Below are positions 1 through 8,539 of a stretch of 8,708 nucleotides of DNA, piece after piece (the stretch's first letter is position 1; every line of letters begins with the position of its first letter). The position numbers were made by a program, and so were the translations under genes. The stretch comes from Gemmatimonadaceae bacterium. GTDB taxonomy: Bacteria > Gemmatimonadota > Gemmatimonadetes > Gemmatimonadales > Gemmatimonadaceae. The stretch is from the NCBI GenBank assembly GCA_013361745.1, contig JABFXM010000126.1, positions 1 to 8,708 on the forward strand. Reading direction: 5' to 3'. The notes below the pieces were generated by a model. It saw nothing but the letters and a program-made list of their open reading frames with translations, ran no database searches and had not been told where the DNA came from.

Positions 1-257
1 ACTACGTGAACCGCGTGAAGACGCCGACGCTCATGGTGCAGTCGGAGGAGGACTTCCGCACGCCGATGGGTGACGCCGAGCAGTGGTTCATGGCGCTGCG
101 CAAGCGTGGGGTGCCGGCGGAGTTCGTGCGCTACCCGCGCTCGACGCACGAGCTGTCGCGGAGCGGCGAGCCCTGGCTGCTCGTCGACCGACTCGGCCGG
201 CTGCGGCAGTGGTTCAGCTACTGGCTTGCCGACCGCGCCGCCACCGCGTCGCGTTGA
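1..257 (+). CDS. S9 family (prolyl oligopeptidase-like) serine peptidase, C-terminal fragment
   Basis: The reading frame is open from the window edge (first full codon at 3) to TGA at 255-257, so only about the last 84 residues are present. They match the end of the alpha/beta-hydrolase catalytic domain of S9 peptidases, especially the acylaminoacyl-peptidase branch. A KTPTLMVQSEEDFRTP strand and loop carries the likely catalytic Asp (codon 51-53). A region in the style of GVPAEFVRYP follows, then a THEL loop with the likely catalytic His (codon 147-149). The closing segment, rich in W, R and L (DRLGRLRQWFSYWL), is typical of this family's C-terminus. The nucleophile serine and any beta-propeller lie outside the window. 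Family members cleave short peptides or acylated N-terminal residues; substrate and location cannot be read from this piece. The next gene starts 22 bases later on the same strand, so the two may be co-transcribed. Confidence 0.85.
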   Translation, partial: YVNRVKTPTLMVQSEEDFRTPMGDAEQWFMALRKRGVPAEFVRYPRSTHELSRSGEPWLLVDRLGRLRQWFSYWLADRAATASR

Positions 258-262
258 CCGGA

Positions 263-270
263 CGTTAGGC
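263..270 (+). repeat. CGTTAGGC octamer, copy 1
   Basis: This copy lies in the short gap between the S9 peptidase and the lytic transglycosylase gene. Its last bases form part of the weak Shine-Dalgarno-like AGGCGGA (267-273) ahead of the GTG at 280. It is one of six exact copies in the window. Confidence 0.6.
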
Positions 271-279
271 GGACGGTCC

Positions 280-2571
280 GTGGTCTTCGCGCAGCTCGCT
301 CGGCTCTGCTTCGTCGTGCTCTGCGCGGGCGACGCCTGCAAAGGCGCGCCCGCGTCGACCGACACGATGATGGTCGTTCGCACCGCCGACACGACGGTCG
401 TCGCCGCGTGCGACGCGCTCGCGCAGGGGCGCGCGTGGCGTGCCTCGCGCACCCTCGCCCCGGTGCTCGACGATCCGGCGCGTCGCACCCCCGACGTCGT
501 CCTGCTCGCCGCGACCGCGGCCGCCGAGTGGACGGGGTGGACGGAGGTGAATGCGCTCCTCGCGGGCCAGCCCTGGCTCGACACCCTGCAGGCGGGGCGG
601 GGGCGCGTCCTCCTCGCCCGCGCCGCGCTCGAGACGGGTGACGACTCGCTCGCCCGCGTTCACGCCGAGGCGTCAATCCCCGCGGCGCGCGATCCCCGCG
701 AGCGTGCGCGCCGGCTCGTGCTCCTCGCGCGTGCGCTCGACCGGCTCGACATGCGCGACAGCGCGCGGTCGACGTACATCCTCGCCTCGCACGCCCTCCC
801 GTCCATCTCCGACTGGCTCCTGCTCCGCGCCGCCGCGCTGACGCCGGGCTCGCGCGCTCGCCGCCAGTTCTACGACGCGCTGCGCCTCGCGCCCGCGCGC
901 GATCGCGCCGACCGTGTCGAGGCCCAGGCGCTCGAGGCGGTGGACGGCGATCTCGCCGCGGCCGCGAAGCAATACCGCAGCGAGGGGCTCGTCGCGCAGT
1001 CGCTCCGCCTCCGCGCGATGGCCGCCTCGAGCGACGCGCAGCGCGCCGCGGTCAGGCACGATCTCGTGTCGATCGTCGCCGCGTCGCCGGGTTCGGTCGC
1101 GGCGAGCGAGGCGATCGCCGTGCTCGACGAGCGGTTCCCGGGATTGAGTCCCGGCGAGGAGCTCATCGTCGGTCGCAGCCTCGCGTTGAGCGGGCCCTTT
1201 CCGCGAGCCGCGATGCTCCTTCGCCGCGCCATCGCCGCGCATCGCGCGAACGTCGACGACCGCTATCGGTACGCGGTCGTCCTCCGGCGCCTCGATCGCC
1301 ACCGCGAGGCGATCGCGCAGCTCGCGAAGATCACCGCGCCGCGCGCCCTCGCCGCCGACGCCGCGCTCCTCCGCGCGCGCTCGCTCATCGAGCTGGATCG
1401 CGACGCCGCCGCGAAGAAGCTGCTCCGGACCATCGCGAAGAAATATCCGCACGACACGGCGGCCGCGGCGGGAGCGCTCTACCTGCTCGCCGACCTCGCG
1501 ACCGACGACAATCGCGACCTCGCGGCGCGTGACGCGATGCGCAGCCTCGCGAAGCGGTATCCCACGAGCGACCTCGCGCCGACCGCGGTCTTCCGCGCCG
1601 CGATCATCGGCTTCGTGCACGGCAAGTATCGCGCGGCCGCGATGGAGCTCGACTCGGTGGACGCCCGCTACAGCCGGAGCAGCGAAGGCCTCTCCTCGCT
1701 CTACTGGGCGGGTCGGGCCTGGCAGCGCGCCGGCGACAGCGTGCTGGCCGTGAATCGCTGGAACCAGCTCCTCGTCCGCGATCCGCTCTCCTACTATTCC
1801 GCGCAGGCGGCCCGCCGGCTCGGCGAGACGCCGTGGGCACCTCCGCCGGCGGTCGACACCTTTCCGGTCGTACCCGCGGTGGACAGCGCCTTCCAGCGCG
1901 CCGACGCCCTGACGCGCCTCGGCATGGACAACGAGGCACGGCTCGAGTACGACGCGGCGCTCGCCGCCGCGGGCGAGTCCACGCCGCGCCTCCTCGCCAC
2001 CGCCGCCGCGTTCCGCGACCGCGGCCTCACGACGCGCTCGATCCAGCTCGGCTGGAAGGTGATCGCCCGCGGCGAGCGCGATGCACGCGCCTATCGCCTC
2101 GTCTACCCGATCGCGTTAGGCGACGCGATCGTCGCCGAGTCGCGCGCGGCCCGCGGCGATCCCGCGCTCGTCGCCGCGCTCATCCGGCAGGAGTCGAGCT
2201 TCAACCCGCGCGCGACGAGCGCGCCCGGCGCGCGCGGACTGATGCCGCGCGTCGGCCAGGCGATCGCCCGCAGCCTCCGCTATCCCTACTGGGACCCTGC
2301 GCTCCTCTACGAGCCCGACGTCAATCTCGAAATCGGGATCGCGCACCTCCGCGCAGCCCTCGCCGGACGCGGCCCCGTGCGCGCCCTCGCCGCCTACAAC
2401 GCGGGTGACGGCCGCGTCGCCCGCTGGTCGAAAAAGGCCGGGACCGATGACCCCGAGATCTTCATCGAGCGCATCCCCTTCGCCGAGACCCGCGACTACG
2501 TGCGCATCGTGCAGCGGAATCGCGATCTCTATCGCGCCCTCTACTTCATGCCGGTGAGCGCCGAGCAGTAG
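280..2571 (+). CDS. Soluble lytic murein transglycosylase (Slt70-like) with helical repeat region
   Basis: About 763 residues; cleaves the MurNAc-GlcNAc bond of peptidoglycan to a 1,6-anhydro product, acting outside the cytoplasmic membrane. Residues about 60-590 are an Ala/Leu/Arg-rich array of helical hairpins resembling TPR repeats, like the ring-shaped U/L domains of Slt70. The SLT (GH23-type) domain is C-terminal: the IRQESSF motif carries the catalytic Glu at about residue 638, followed by GARGLM at about 650-655, AYNAG at about 705-709, and the closing ETRDYVRIV segment. The usual GLMQ-x-x-P is read here as GLMP, apparently three residues short. I chose the GTG at 280 because it lies after the previous stop, has AGGCGGA six bases upstream, and gives a short hydrophobic N-terminus (LARLCFVVLCAG) suited to export. 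Cys20 could be a lipidation site, but the lipobox is poor. ATG at 367 is the alternative and would lose the export signal. The frame stays open upstream to 70, but that stretch overlaps the peptidase gene. Confidence 0.88.
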   Translation: MVFAQLARLCFVVLCAGDACKGAPASTDTMMVVRTADTTVVAACDALAQGRAWRASRTLAPVLDDPARRTPDVVLLAATAAAEWTGWTEVNALLAGQPWLDTLQAGRGRVLLARAALETGDDSLARVHAEASIPAARDPRERARRLVLLARALDRLDMRDSARSTYILASHALPSISDWLLLRAAALTPGSRARRQFYDALRLAPARDRADRVEAQALEAVDGDLAAAAKQYRSEGLVAQSLRLRAMAASSDAQRAAVRHDLVSIVAASPGSVAASEAIAVLDERFPGLSPGEELIVGRSLALSGPFPRAAMLLRRAIAAHRANVDDRYRYAVVLRRLDRHREAIAQLAKITAPRALAADAALLRARSLIELDRDAAAKKLLRTIAKKYPHDTAAAAGALYLLADLATDDNRDLAARDAMRSLAKRYPTSDLAPTAVFRAAIIGFVHGKYRAAAMELDSVDARYSRSSEGLSSLYWAGRAWQRAGDSVLAVNRWNQLLVRDPLSYYSAQAARRLGETPWAPPPAVDTFPVVPAVDSAFQRADALTRLGMDNEARLEYDAALAAAGESTPRLLATAAAFRDRGLTTRSIQLGWKVIARGERDARAYRLVYPIALGDAIVAESRAARGDPALVAALIRQESSFNPRATSAPGARGLMPRVGQAIARSLRYPYWDPALLYEPDVNLEIGIAHLRAALAGRGPVRALAAYNAGDGRVARWSKKAGTDDPEIFIERIPFAETRDYVRIVQRNRDLYRALYFMPVSAEQ
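2114..2121 (+). repeat. CGTTAGGC octamer, copy 2
   Basis: This copy lies inside the lytic transglycosylase gene in the sense direction. It places a TTA leucine codon (2116-2118) in an Ala-Leu-Gly context at about residue 613. Confidence 0.6.
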
Positions 2572-2580
2572 CGCTCCGCC

Positions 2581-2627
2581 ACCGGCACGAACGCGCAGGT
2601 CTTACCCCGTGCTCGCACTGTGCCGGT
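2581..2627. terminator. Possible hairpin between convergent genes
   Basis: ACCGGCAC at 2581-2588 is exactly complementary to GTGCCGGT at 2620-2627, with a 31-base loop. It occupies the 59-base gap between the convergent ends of the transglycosylase gene (2571) and the peptidyl-tRNA hydrolase gene (2631), where a two-way terminator is expected. There is no T-run on either side and the loop is long, so this is a weak call. The exact match may be a by-product of high GC. Confidence 0.3.
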
Positions 2628-2630
2628 AGC

Positions 2631-3086
2631 TCAATCGTAGTCCGCGCGCCGGTTCCGCTTGCGCTCGGAGTGTCGCCGCTTCTCGTCCAGCCGCTGCTGC
2701 TTCGCCGCGCGTGAGGGCTTCGTCTTCCGCCGCGGCTTCTCCTGCCGCAGCGCCTCCGCCACCAGCTCGACCAGCCGTGCCTCCGCCGCCTCGCGATTCT
2801 GCAGCTGGCTGCGCCGCGCGCTCGAGACGACCCGCAGCACCCCCTCGCCGTCCATCCGCGAGGCGAGCTTCGTCAGCAGTCGCGCGCGCGTCGCGTCGTC
2901 CAGCGCACGACTGTGCGCGACGTCCCACCGCAGCTCGATCCGCGTGCTCGAGGTGTTGACGTGCTGTCCCCCCGCGCCGCCGGCGCGCGACGCGCGTGCC
3001 TCGAGCTCGCTCCTCGGGATCGCGACGCCGCCCGGCACCGGGAGCGACTTCCCCTCGTCCACCCATTGCTCGTTCTCCTGCTCCAC
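2631..3086 (-). CDS. arfB: ArfB-type peptidyl-tRNA hydrolase (ribosome rescue, class I release factor-like)
   Basis: 151 residues, close to the roughly 140 of E. coli ArfB (YaeJ). The protein enters ribosomes stalled on mRNAs without a stop codon and hydrolyses the peptidyl-tRNA. Visible features are a VAIP start to the domain (residues 21-24), the catalytic GGQ at 39-41 within AGGAGGQHVN, the downstream RRSQLQNREAA motif, and a long basic tail (about 114-151, with PRRKTKPSRAAK and KRRHSERKRNRR) of the type that lies in the empty mRNA channel. It lacks the codon-reading domains of RF1/RF2, which supports ArfB over a true release factor. GTG at 3086 is chosen because GAGGGAG sits six bases upstream. 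This gives an acidic 13-residue extension relative to E. coli ArfB. The residue after HVN is Thr rather than the Lys of E. coli ArfB. The gene starts 15 bases after the CNNM gene and probably shares its transcript. Confidence 0.9.
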   Translation of the reverse strand: MEQENEQWVDEGKSLPVPGGVAIPRSELEARASRAGGAGGQHVNTSSTRIELRWDVAHSRALDDATRARLLTKLASRMDGEGVLRVVSSARRSQLQNREAAEARLVELVAEALRQEKPRRKTKPSRAAKQQRLDEKRRHSERKRNRRADYD

Positions 3087-3092
3087 CAGGCG

Positions 3093-3099
3093 CTCCCTC
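3093..3099 (-). promoter_or_regulatory. Ribosome binding site of the arfB-type gene
   Basis: On the minus strand these bases read GAGGGAG, six bases before the GTG at 3086. It is the clearest Shine-Dalgarno sequence in the window and fixes the GTG start. It sits in the gap just after the TGA of the upstream CNNM gene (3102-3104). Confidence 0.65.
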
Positions 3100-3101
3100 G
3101 T

Positions 3102-4421
3102 TCAGGTTCGTGCGTCCGCGCGCTCCTCGGCCGGTCGCGGCGCCGGTGCACGGATCACCCGCACTGCGGCGACGCGCCGCCCGTCCATCGCCACGACCTC
3201 GAGCTCACCATCGGGGTAGGGAACCCGATCTCCCATCCTCGGCAGACGTCCGAGCCGCGCGAAGGTGTAGCCGCCTAACGTCGTCCACTCCCCCTCGGGG
3301 ATGGGGACGCGGTGGTCGCGTCGCACGTCCACCAGCGACAGCGAGCCCGCGAGCTCGAGGACCCCGTCCATCTCGATCGAGTCCCGCGTCGTCGCGTCGT
3401 ACTCGTCCGCGATGTCGCCGATCACCTCCTCCACCAGATCCTCGAGCGTGAGGATCCCCGCCGTTCCGCCGTACTCGTCGAGCACCACCGCCATCTGCGC
3501 CCTCGTCCGGCGCAGATCGTCCAGCACGCGCTCCGCGGGTCGCGAGTCGGGGACGTAGAGCACCTCGCGGACGTAGCGCTTCAGGTCGAAGTGGCGCCGC
3601 TCCTCCGGGTCCTCGAGCCAGAGGTCCTTCGCCAGAAACACCCCGACCACGTCGTCGAGGGTCTCGTTGTAGACCGGATATCGCGAGTACCGTTCCCGAC
3701 GCAGCAGCGCGCGGAGCTCCTCCTCCCCCGCGTCGGCCGGGATGGCGACGATCTCCGTCCGCGGGCGCATCACGTCGCGCGCCTTCTTGTTGTGGAAGTC
3801 GAAGACCCCGGCGATCATCGCCGTGTCGGACTCGTCGAGCGCCCCGTGTGCCCGTGACTGCATCACCAGCAGCCGCAGCTCCTCCGGCGAGTGCACGCGC
3901 TCCGCCTCGCTCACCGGCCGCATCCCGACGGCGCGGAGCATCGCGCGCGCCGCGCTGTTGAGGATCCAGATTGCCGGCGACACGAGCGCCGCGAAGGCGC
4001 TCAGCGGCCGCGCCACCCAGAGGCTCACCCCCTCCGGCTTCGCCAGCGCGAGCGACTTCGGCGCCAGCTCACCGAGCACGATGTGCAGGAAGGTGATGAC
4101 GAGAAAGGCGACGACCACCGACGCTCCCGTCTCGATGACCGCGGCGTGCACCCCGGTGCCGAAGAGGGCGAGCACGCGGTGGATCGCGCCGGCGACGGCC
4201 GGCTCGCCGATCCATCCCAGTGCCAGCGAGGCGAGGGTGATGCCGAGCTGCGTCGCCGAGATGTAGCGATCGAGCTGGTGGAGCACTCGCTGCGCCGACC
4301 GCGCGCTCCCCGAGCCCTGCTGCGCCAGCTCGTCGATCCTGCTCCGGCGCGCGCCGACGAGCGCGAACTCCGCCGCGACGAAGAAGGCGTTGGCGATCAC
4401 CAGTCCCGCGACCGCCGTCAA
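3102..4421 (-). CDS. HlyC/CorC (CorB/TlyC-like) family membrane protein: CNNM, CBS pair, CorC_HlyC
   Basis: 439 residues, a standard length. Domains in order: an N-terminal CNNM (DUF21) membrane domain (1 to about 185) with the ANAFFVAAEFALV helix, ISATQLGITLASLALGWIGEP, and HIVLGELAPKSLA; a CBS pair (about 215-337) with DVMRPRTE, RYSRYPVY and DEYGGTAGILTLEDLVEEVIGDI; and a C-terminal CorC_HlyC domain (about 352-425). Relatives are implicated in Mg2+ or Co2+ export or tolerance, with the CBS domains binding nucleotide; the ion here is inferred. The older name hemolysin is historical. The start is unsure: the position-4421 start is TTG and leaves a short first helix. The frame stays open upstream to a stop at 4512-4514, but contains no ATG, GTG or other TTG; a CTG at 4457 directly follows a GAAGGGGAG stretch. 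The arfB-type gene follows 15 bases downstream. Confidence 0.9.
   Translation of the reverse strand: MTAVAGLVIANAFFVAAEFALVGARRSRIDELAQQGSGSARSAQRVLHQLDRYISATQLGITLASLALGWIGEPAVAGAIHRVLALFGTGVHAAVIETGASVVVAFLVITFLHIVLGELAPKSLALAKPEGVSLWVARPLSAFAALVSPAIWILNSAARAMLRAVGMRPVSEAERVHSPEELRLLVMQSRAHGALDESDTAMIAGVFDFHNKKARDVMRPRTEIVAIPADAGEEELRALLRRERYSRYPVYNETLDDVVGVFLAKDLWLEDPEERRHFDLKRYVREVLYVPDSRPAERVLDDLRRTRAQMAVVLDEYGGTAGILTLEDLVEEVIGDIADEYDATTRDSIEMDGVLELAGSLSLVDVRRDHRVPIPEGEWTTLGGYTFARLGRLPRMGDRVPYPDGELEVVAMDGRRVAAVRVIRAPAPRPAEERADART
3273..3280 (-). repeat. CGTTAGGC octamer, copy 3
   Basis: Sense-strand copy inside the CNNM/CBS gene. It creates a TTA leucine codon at residue 382, in a Thr-Thr-Leu-Gly-Gly-Tyr context of the CorC_HlyC domain. 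Confidence 0.6.
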
Positions 4422-4595
4422 TCGCCAGGCGATCGATCCGACCGAAGCCGCGCCCAGCTCCCCTTCGATGATATGCCCTCCGAAACGCTGGCCCCGGTGG
4501 GTCGTCCCACCCTATGGCGAAATGCGTCTGGCAGAATGCCAGACGAGTGACCATACATCGGCGCGATTGCCTCGTGCAAGACGCCGGCCCCGACC
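4422..4595. promoter_or_regulatory. Divergent intergenic region with presumed promoters
   Basis: These 174 bases separate the leftward CNNM gene from the rightward kinase gene and should hold promoters for both. I see no convincing -35/-10 pair. AT-richer patches that could be -10 elements are CATACAT at 4552-4558 for the kinase operon, and TATCAT on the minus strand near 4470 for the CNNM gene. Both are weak. I found no sigma-54 type -24/-12 element (TGGCAC-N5-TTGC). The part nearest the CNNM gene may instead be coding if that gene starts upstream. Confidence 0.4.
4525..4545. promoter_or_regulatory. Perfect 9-bp inverted repeat, putative operator
   Basis: CGTCTGGCA (4525-4533) and TGCCAGACG (4537-4545) are exact complements around a central GAA. 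The dyad lies about 50 bases before the kinase start, just upstream of the CATACAT patch. An imperfect version, TGGCGAAATGCG at 4515-4526, matches TGGCAGAATGCC at 4529-4540 in 9 of 12 positions, offset by 14 bases. Lack of a T-run and its upstream position argue for a protein-binding dyad rather than a terminator. Autoregulation by the NtrC-like product of the operon is a natural guess but not shown. Confidence 0.5.
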
Positions 4596-6277
4596 GTGCG
4601 ACTGACTTCAATCTCCGACGAGACCGCTCGAAAGGCATTGCTCGACTCGCGCGGCTTCGTGCGCTGGATCTACATCGCACGCCTCTCGCTCGCGGTCGCG
4701 CTGCTCGTGGCCGCGCTCCTGGCCGGCGGACGTCCCGATCCGACCGCCACGATCGTGGCGTCCCTGACCTTCGCCGCCGCCGTCGCCTTCACCGCCGGCT
4801 CGGCGTGGACCTCGCTCGTCCAGCGCCGCCCGCTCGGCGCGACCTTCTTCTACCTGCAGAGCCTCTTCGACCTCGGCCTCGTCACCGCGGTCGTCCACGT
4901 CACCGGGCGCAGCGCTTCGCCCTTCGTCGCGCTGTACATCCTCGTCATCGCGGCGGGGTCCCTGCTGCTGCCGCCGGGCGGCGGCCTGCTCATCGCGGCG
5001 CTCGGCAACGTCGTCTTCTTCACCGACGTCATCCTCTCGCGCGAGAGCGCGATCGACGTCGCGCTCTGGCTGCAGCTCGGCATCTTCGCCATCGTCGCGT
5101 TAGGCAGCGGCTTCATCGCGGGCAGGCTTCGGCAGGGCGCCGTCGGCCGCGAGCAGCTCGCCGCGGAGCTCGTCCAGGCGCGGCTCGAGGCCGCCGACAT
5201 CCTGCACAACATCCGCAGCGGCATCGTCACCGTCGACGTCGAGGGACGCCTGCTCTACGCGAACCCCGCCGCGAGCAGCCTGCTCGGCGCCGATCTCGAG
5301 GCGCGGATCAGCCAACCCTTCCTCGACTGGCTCGAGCCGATCGCGCCCATCCTCGCCGGCGCGCTGCGCCAGAGCGTCACCACGCGTGAGCGCATCGTCC
5401 GCGCCGAGGGCGAGGTCACGCGCGACGGCACCACGATGACCATCGGCGTCACGACGACGGCGCCCGAGGCTCCGGCGGAGGAGGGTCACGGCCTCGCCAC
5501 GTCGACCGCGATCTTCCAGGACATCTCGAACAACAAGCGGCTCGAGTCGCTGCGCGTGCGCGCGGAGCGCCTCGAGGCCGTGGCCGAGGTGAGCGCCTCG
5601 CTCGCGCACGAGATCCGCAATCCGCTCGCGTCCATCCGCAGCGCCGTCGAGCAGCTCGCGCAGGCACGTCACGCGACCGAGCACGACCGGGTGCTCGGCG
5701 CGCTCGTCATGCGCGAGTCCGACCGCCTGTCGCGACTCCTCGGCGAGTTCCTCGACTTCGCCCGCACCCGCGCGACGGTGATCGAGCCGGTCGACCTTAA
5801 CGATGTCGTGCGCGGCGCGACGAACCTCGCCGCCGCGCATCCCTCGCGCGCCGACGACGTCGTCGTCTCCTGCTCGACCCCGGAGGCGCCGATCGTCATC
5901 GAGGCGGACGAGGACTTGCTCCACCGCGCCGTCTTCAATCTCGCCCTCAATGCCGTGCAGGCCGTCCCGCGCGGCGGTCGCGTCGACGTCGACGTGCTCC
6001 CGCTGCCGCCGGACGAGGTGCCCGCCGGCGCCGGCTTCGGCGGCGGCGCCGTCGCGCTGCGCGTCACCGATGACGGCCCCGGGATCCCGCTCGACCTGCG
6101 CGAGCGGATGTTCGACCCGTTCTTCACCACCAAGGAGGGAGGCACCGGCCTTGGCCTCCCCGTCGTGCATCGCGCCGTCGAGGCGCACCGCGGGCTCGTC
6201 CTCGTCGACACGGGGACGCACGGCACCCGCTTCACGGTGCTGCTCCCGCTCGCCCAATCAGGATCCAACGAGGAATC

Positions 6278-6281
<4 letters not shown>
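4596..6281 (+). CDS. PilS/NtrB-like sensor histidine kinase with six membrane helices and PAS domain
   Basis: 561 residues. Six hydrophobic segments (about 24-44, 50-72, 84-101, 108-126, 128-146, 154-176) form an integral membrane sensor with almost no periplasmic loops, as in PilS. A linker helix follows, then a PAS domain (about 198-312; NIRSGIVTVDVEGRLLYANPAA). The HisKA domain has the phospho-acceptor His338 in the SLAHEIRNPLASI H-box. The ATPase domain shows the N-box (NLALNAVQAV, Asn452), DDGPGIP (492-498), the DPFFTTK F-box and GGTGLGLPVV. All residues for autophosphorylation and phosphotransfer look intact. It should phosphorylate the regulator encoded directly downstream, whose GTG overlaps its TGA by four bases (GTGA at 6278-6281). 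The order of domains resembles PilS of the type IV pilus system, but pili are not proven here. The GTG at 4596 is chosen because it precedes the RGFVRWIYIARL entry to helix 1; no strong Shine-Dalgarno is visible. Confidence 0.9.
5098..5105 (+). repeat. CGTTAGGC octamer, copy 4
   Basis: Sense-strand copy in the kinase gene. It encodes Ala-Leu-Gly with TTA at residue 169, inside the predicted sixth membrane helix. Confidence 0.6.
6270..6275 (+). promoter_or_regulatory. Ribosome binding site of the response regulator gene
   Basis: GAGGAA lies inside the last codons of the kinase gene, two bases before the GTG at 6278. The spacing is tight, which fits translational coupling through the four-base overlap. 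Confidence 0.4.
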
Positions 6282-7668
<1,387 letters not shown>

Positions 7669-7672
<4 letters not shown>

Positions 7673-8532
7673 CGGTGACGAGCGTCCAGCTTCCCGCACG
7701 ACCCACGATGACTACTCCGAACCCCGGCCAGGGCATGACCACCGCGGACGGCGAGGGCCGGCGCGGGCGCCTCGACGGACTCCTTGGCGGCAAGCAGCGC
7801 GTGCGCATGCGCGGCCGCACCCCCGTCGACCCGCAGACGCTCGTTCTCTCCGTGCTCGTCCCCGTCTACAACGAGCGCGCGACGATCGACATCATCCTCG
7901 ATCAGGTCCGCAGCGCCGTCGACGTGAAGACCGAGATCATCGTCGTCGACGACTTCTCGACCGACGGCACGCGTGAGGTATTGACGCGGCTCAAGGACGA
8001 AGGCCGGATCGACCGGCTCATCTTCCATGAGGTCAACAAGGGGAAGGGCGCCGCCATCCGCACCGCGCTCGCCGCGAGCACGGGGGACGTCGTGATCGTC
8101 CAGGATGCGGACCTCGAATACGACCCCCACGACTGGCCGTCGCTGCTCCAGCCGATCATCGACGGGAAGGCGGACGCGGTCTTCGGCTCGCGCTTCCTCT
8201 CGGGCCCGCACCGCGTGCTCTACTTCTGGCACAGCGTCGGGAACAAGGTGCTGACGACGATCAGCAACATGTTCACGAATCTCAACCTCACCGACATGGA
8301 GACCTGCTACAAGGCCATGCGCGGCGAGGTGGCGCGCTCGCTCCGGCTCACCGCCGACCGCTTCGGCTTCGAGCCCGAGGTGACGGCGCGGCTCGCGCAG
8401 GCCGAGGCTCGCATCTACGAAGTGCCGATCTCCTACGCGGGACGTACCTACGCCGAAGGGAAGAAGATCGGGTGGAAGGACGGCGTCGCCGCCTTCTGGC
8501 ACATCGCCAAGTTCAACCTCTGGCTCAAGTGA
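7669..8532 (+). CDS. Family 2 glycosyltransferase, DPM1-like (polyprenyl-phosphate sugar synthase type)
   Basis: 287 residues from the ATG at 7669. The GT-A fold starts at about residue 60 with LSVLVPVYNERATI, followed by EIIVVDDFSTDGT, NKGKGAAIRTAL, the metal-binding DAD (Asp146-Ala-Asp148) in VIVQDADLEYDP, then FGSRFLSG. Family members move a sugar from a nucleotide donor to polyprenyl phosphate on the cytoplasmic side of the membrane; the sugar and acceptor here are not readable. There are no C-terminal membrane helices, unlike GtrB or ArnC, so it resembles soluble DPM1. The start at 7669 is chosen for its ATGA overlap with the regulator stop. The first 58 residues are low-complexity and basic, and Met codons at 7708, 7735 and 7807 are possible starts; 7807 would give the usual family length. 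The following membrane gene may use its lipid-linked product. Confidence 0.87.
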
Positions 8533-8539
8533 CCGACAC

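Noticed and set aside
70..279. Upstream extension of the transglycosylase frame back to the ATG at 70
   Set aside because: This part overlaps the recognisable S9 peptidase end in another frame and translates to Ser/Arg/Cys-rich sequence without domain features.
673..1620. Long open frame on the minus strand, 315 codons
   Set aside because: It lies fully inside the lytic transglycosylase gene, its translation is almost only Arg, Gly, Glu and Ala with no recognisable motif, and such mirror frames are expected at this GC content.
2631..3086. RF1/RF2 peptide chain release factor
   Set aside because: The protein is only 151 residues, lacks the stop-codon reading domain, and has the basic C-terminal tail of ArfB.
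3102..4421. Hemolysin or TlyA-type rRNA methyltransferase label for the CNNM gene
   Set aside because: The protein has CNNM, CBS and CorC_HlyC domains and no methyltransferase motif; the hemolysin name is historical for this family.
4525..4545. Palindrome read as an intrinsic terminator
   Set aside because: It has a 3-base loop and no T-run on either strand, and lies between two divergent starts where terminators are not needed.
4422..4595. Sigma-54 promoter for the kinase operon
   Set aside because: TGGC occurs at 4515 and 4529, but the GC expected at the -12 position is missing in both cases.
4514..5389. Plus-strand frame of 291 codons overlapping the kinase
   Set aside because: It is out of frame with the well-supported kinase and translates to Arg-rich filler.
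5100..6257. Minus-strand frame of 385 codons opposite the histidine kinase
   Set aside because: The plus-strand frame has clear PAS, HisKA and ATPase motifs; the opposite frame is low-complexity and matches no family I know.
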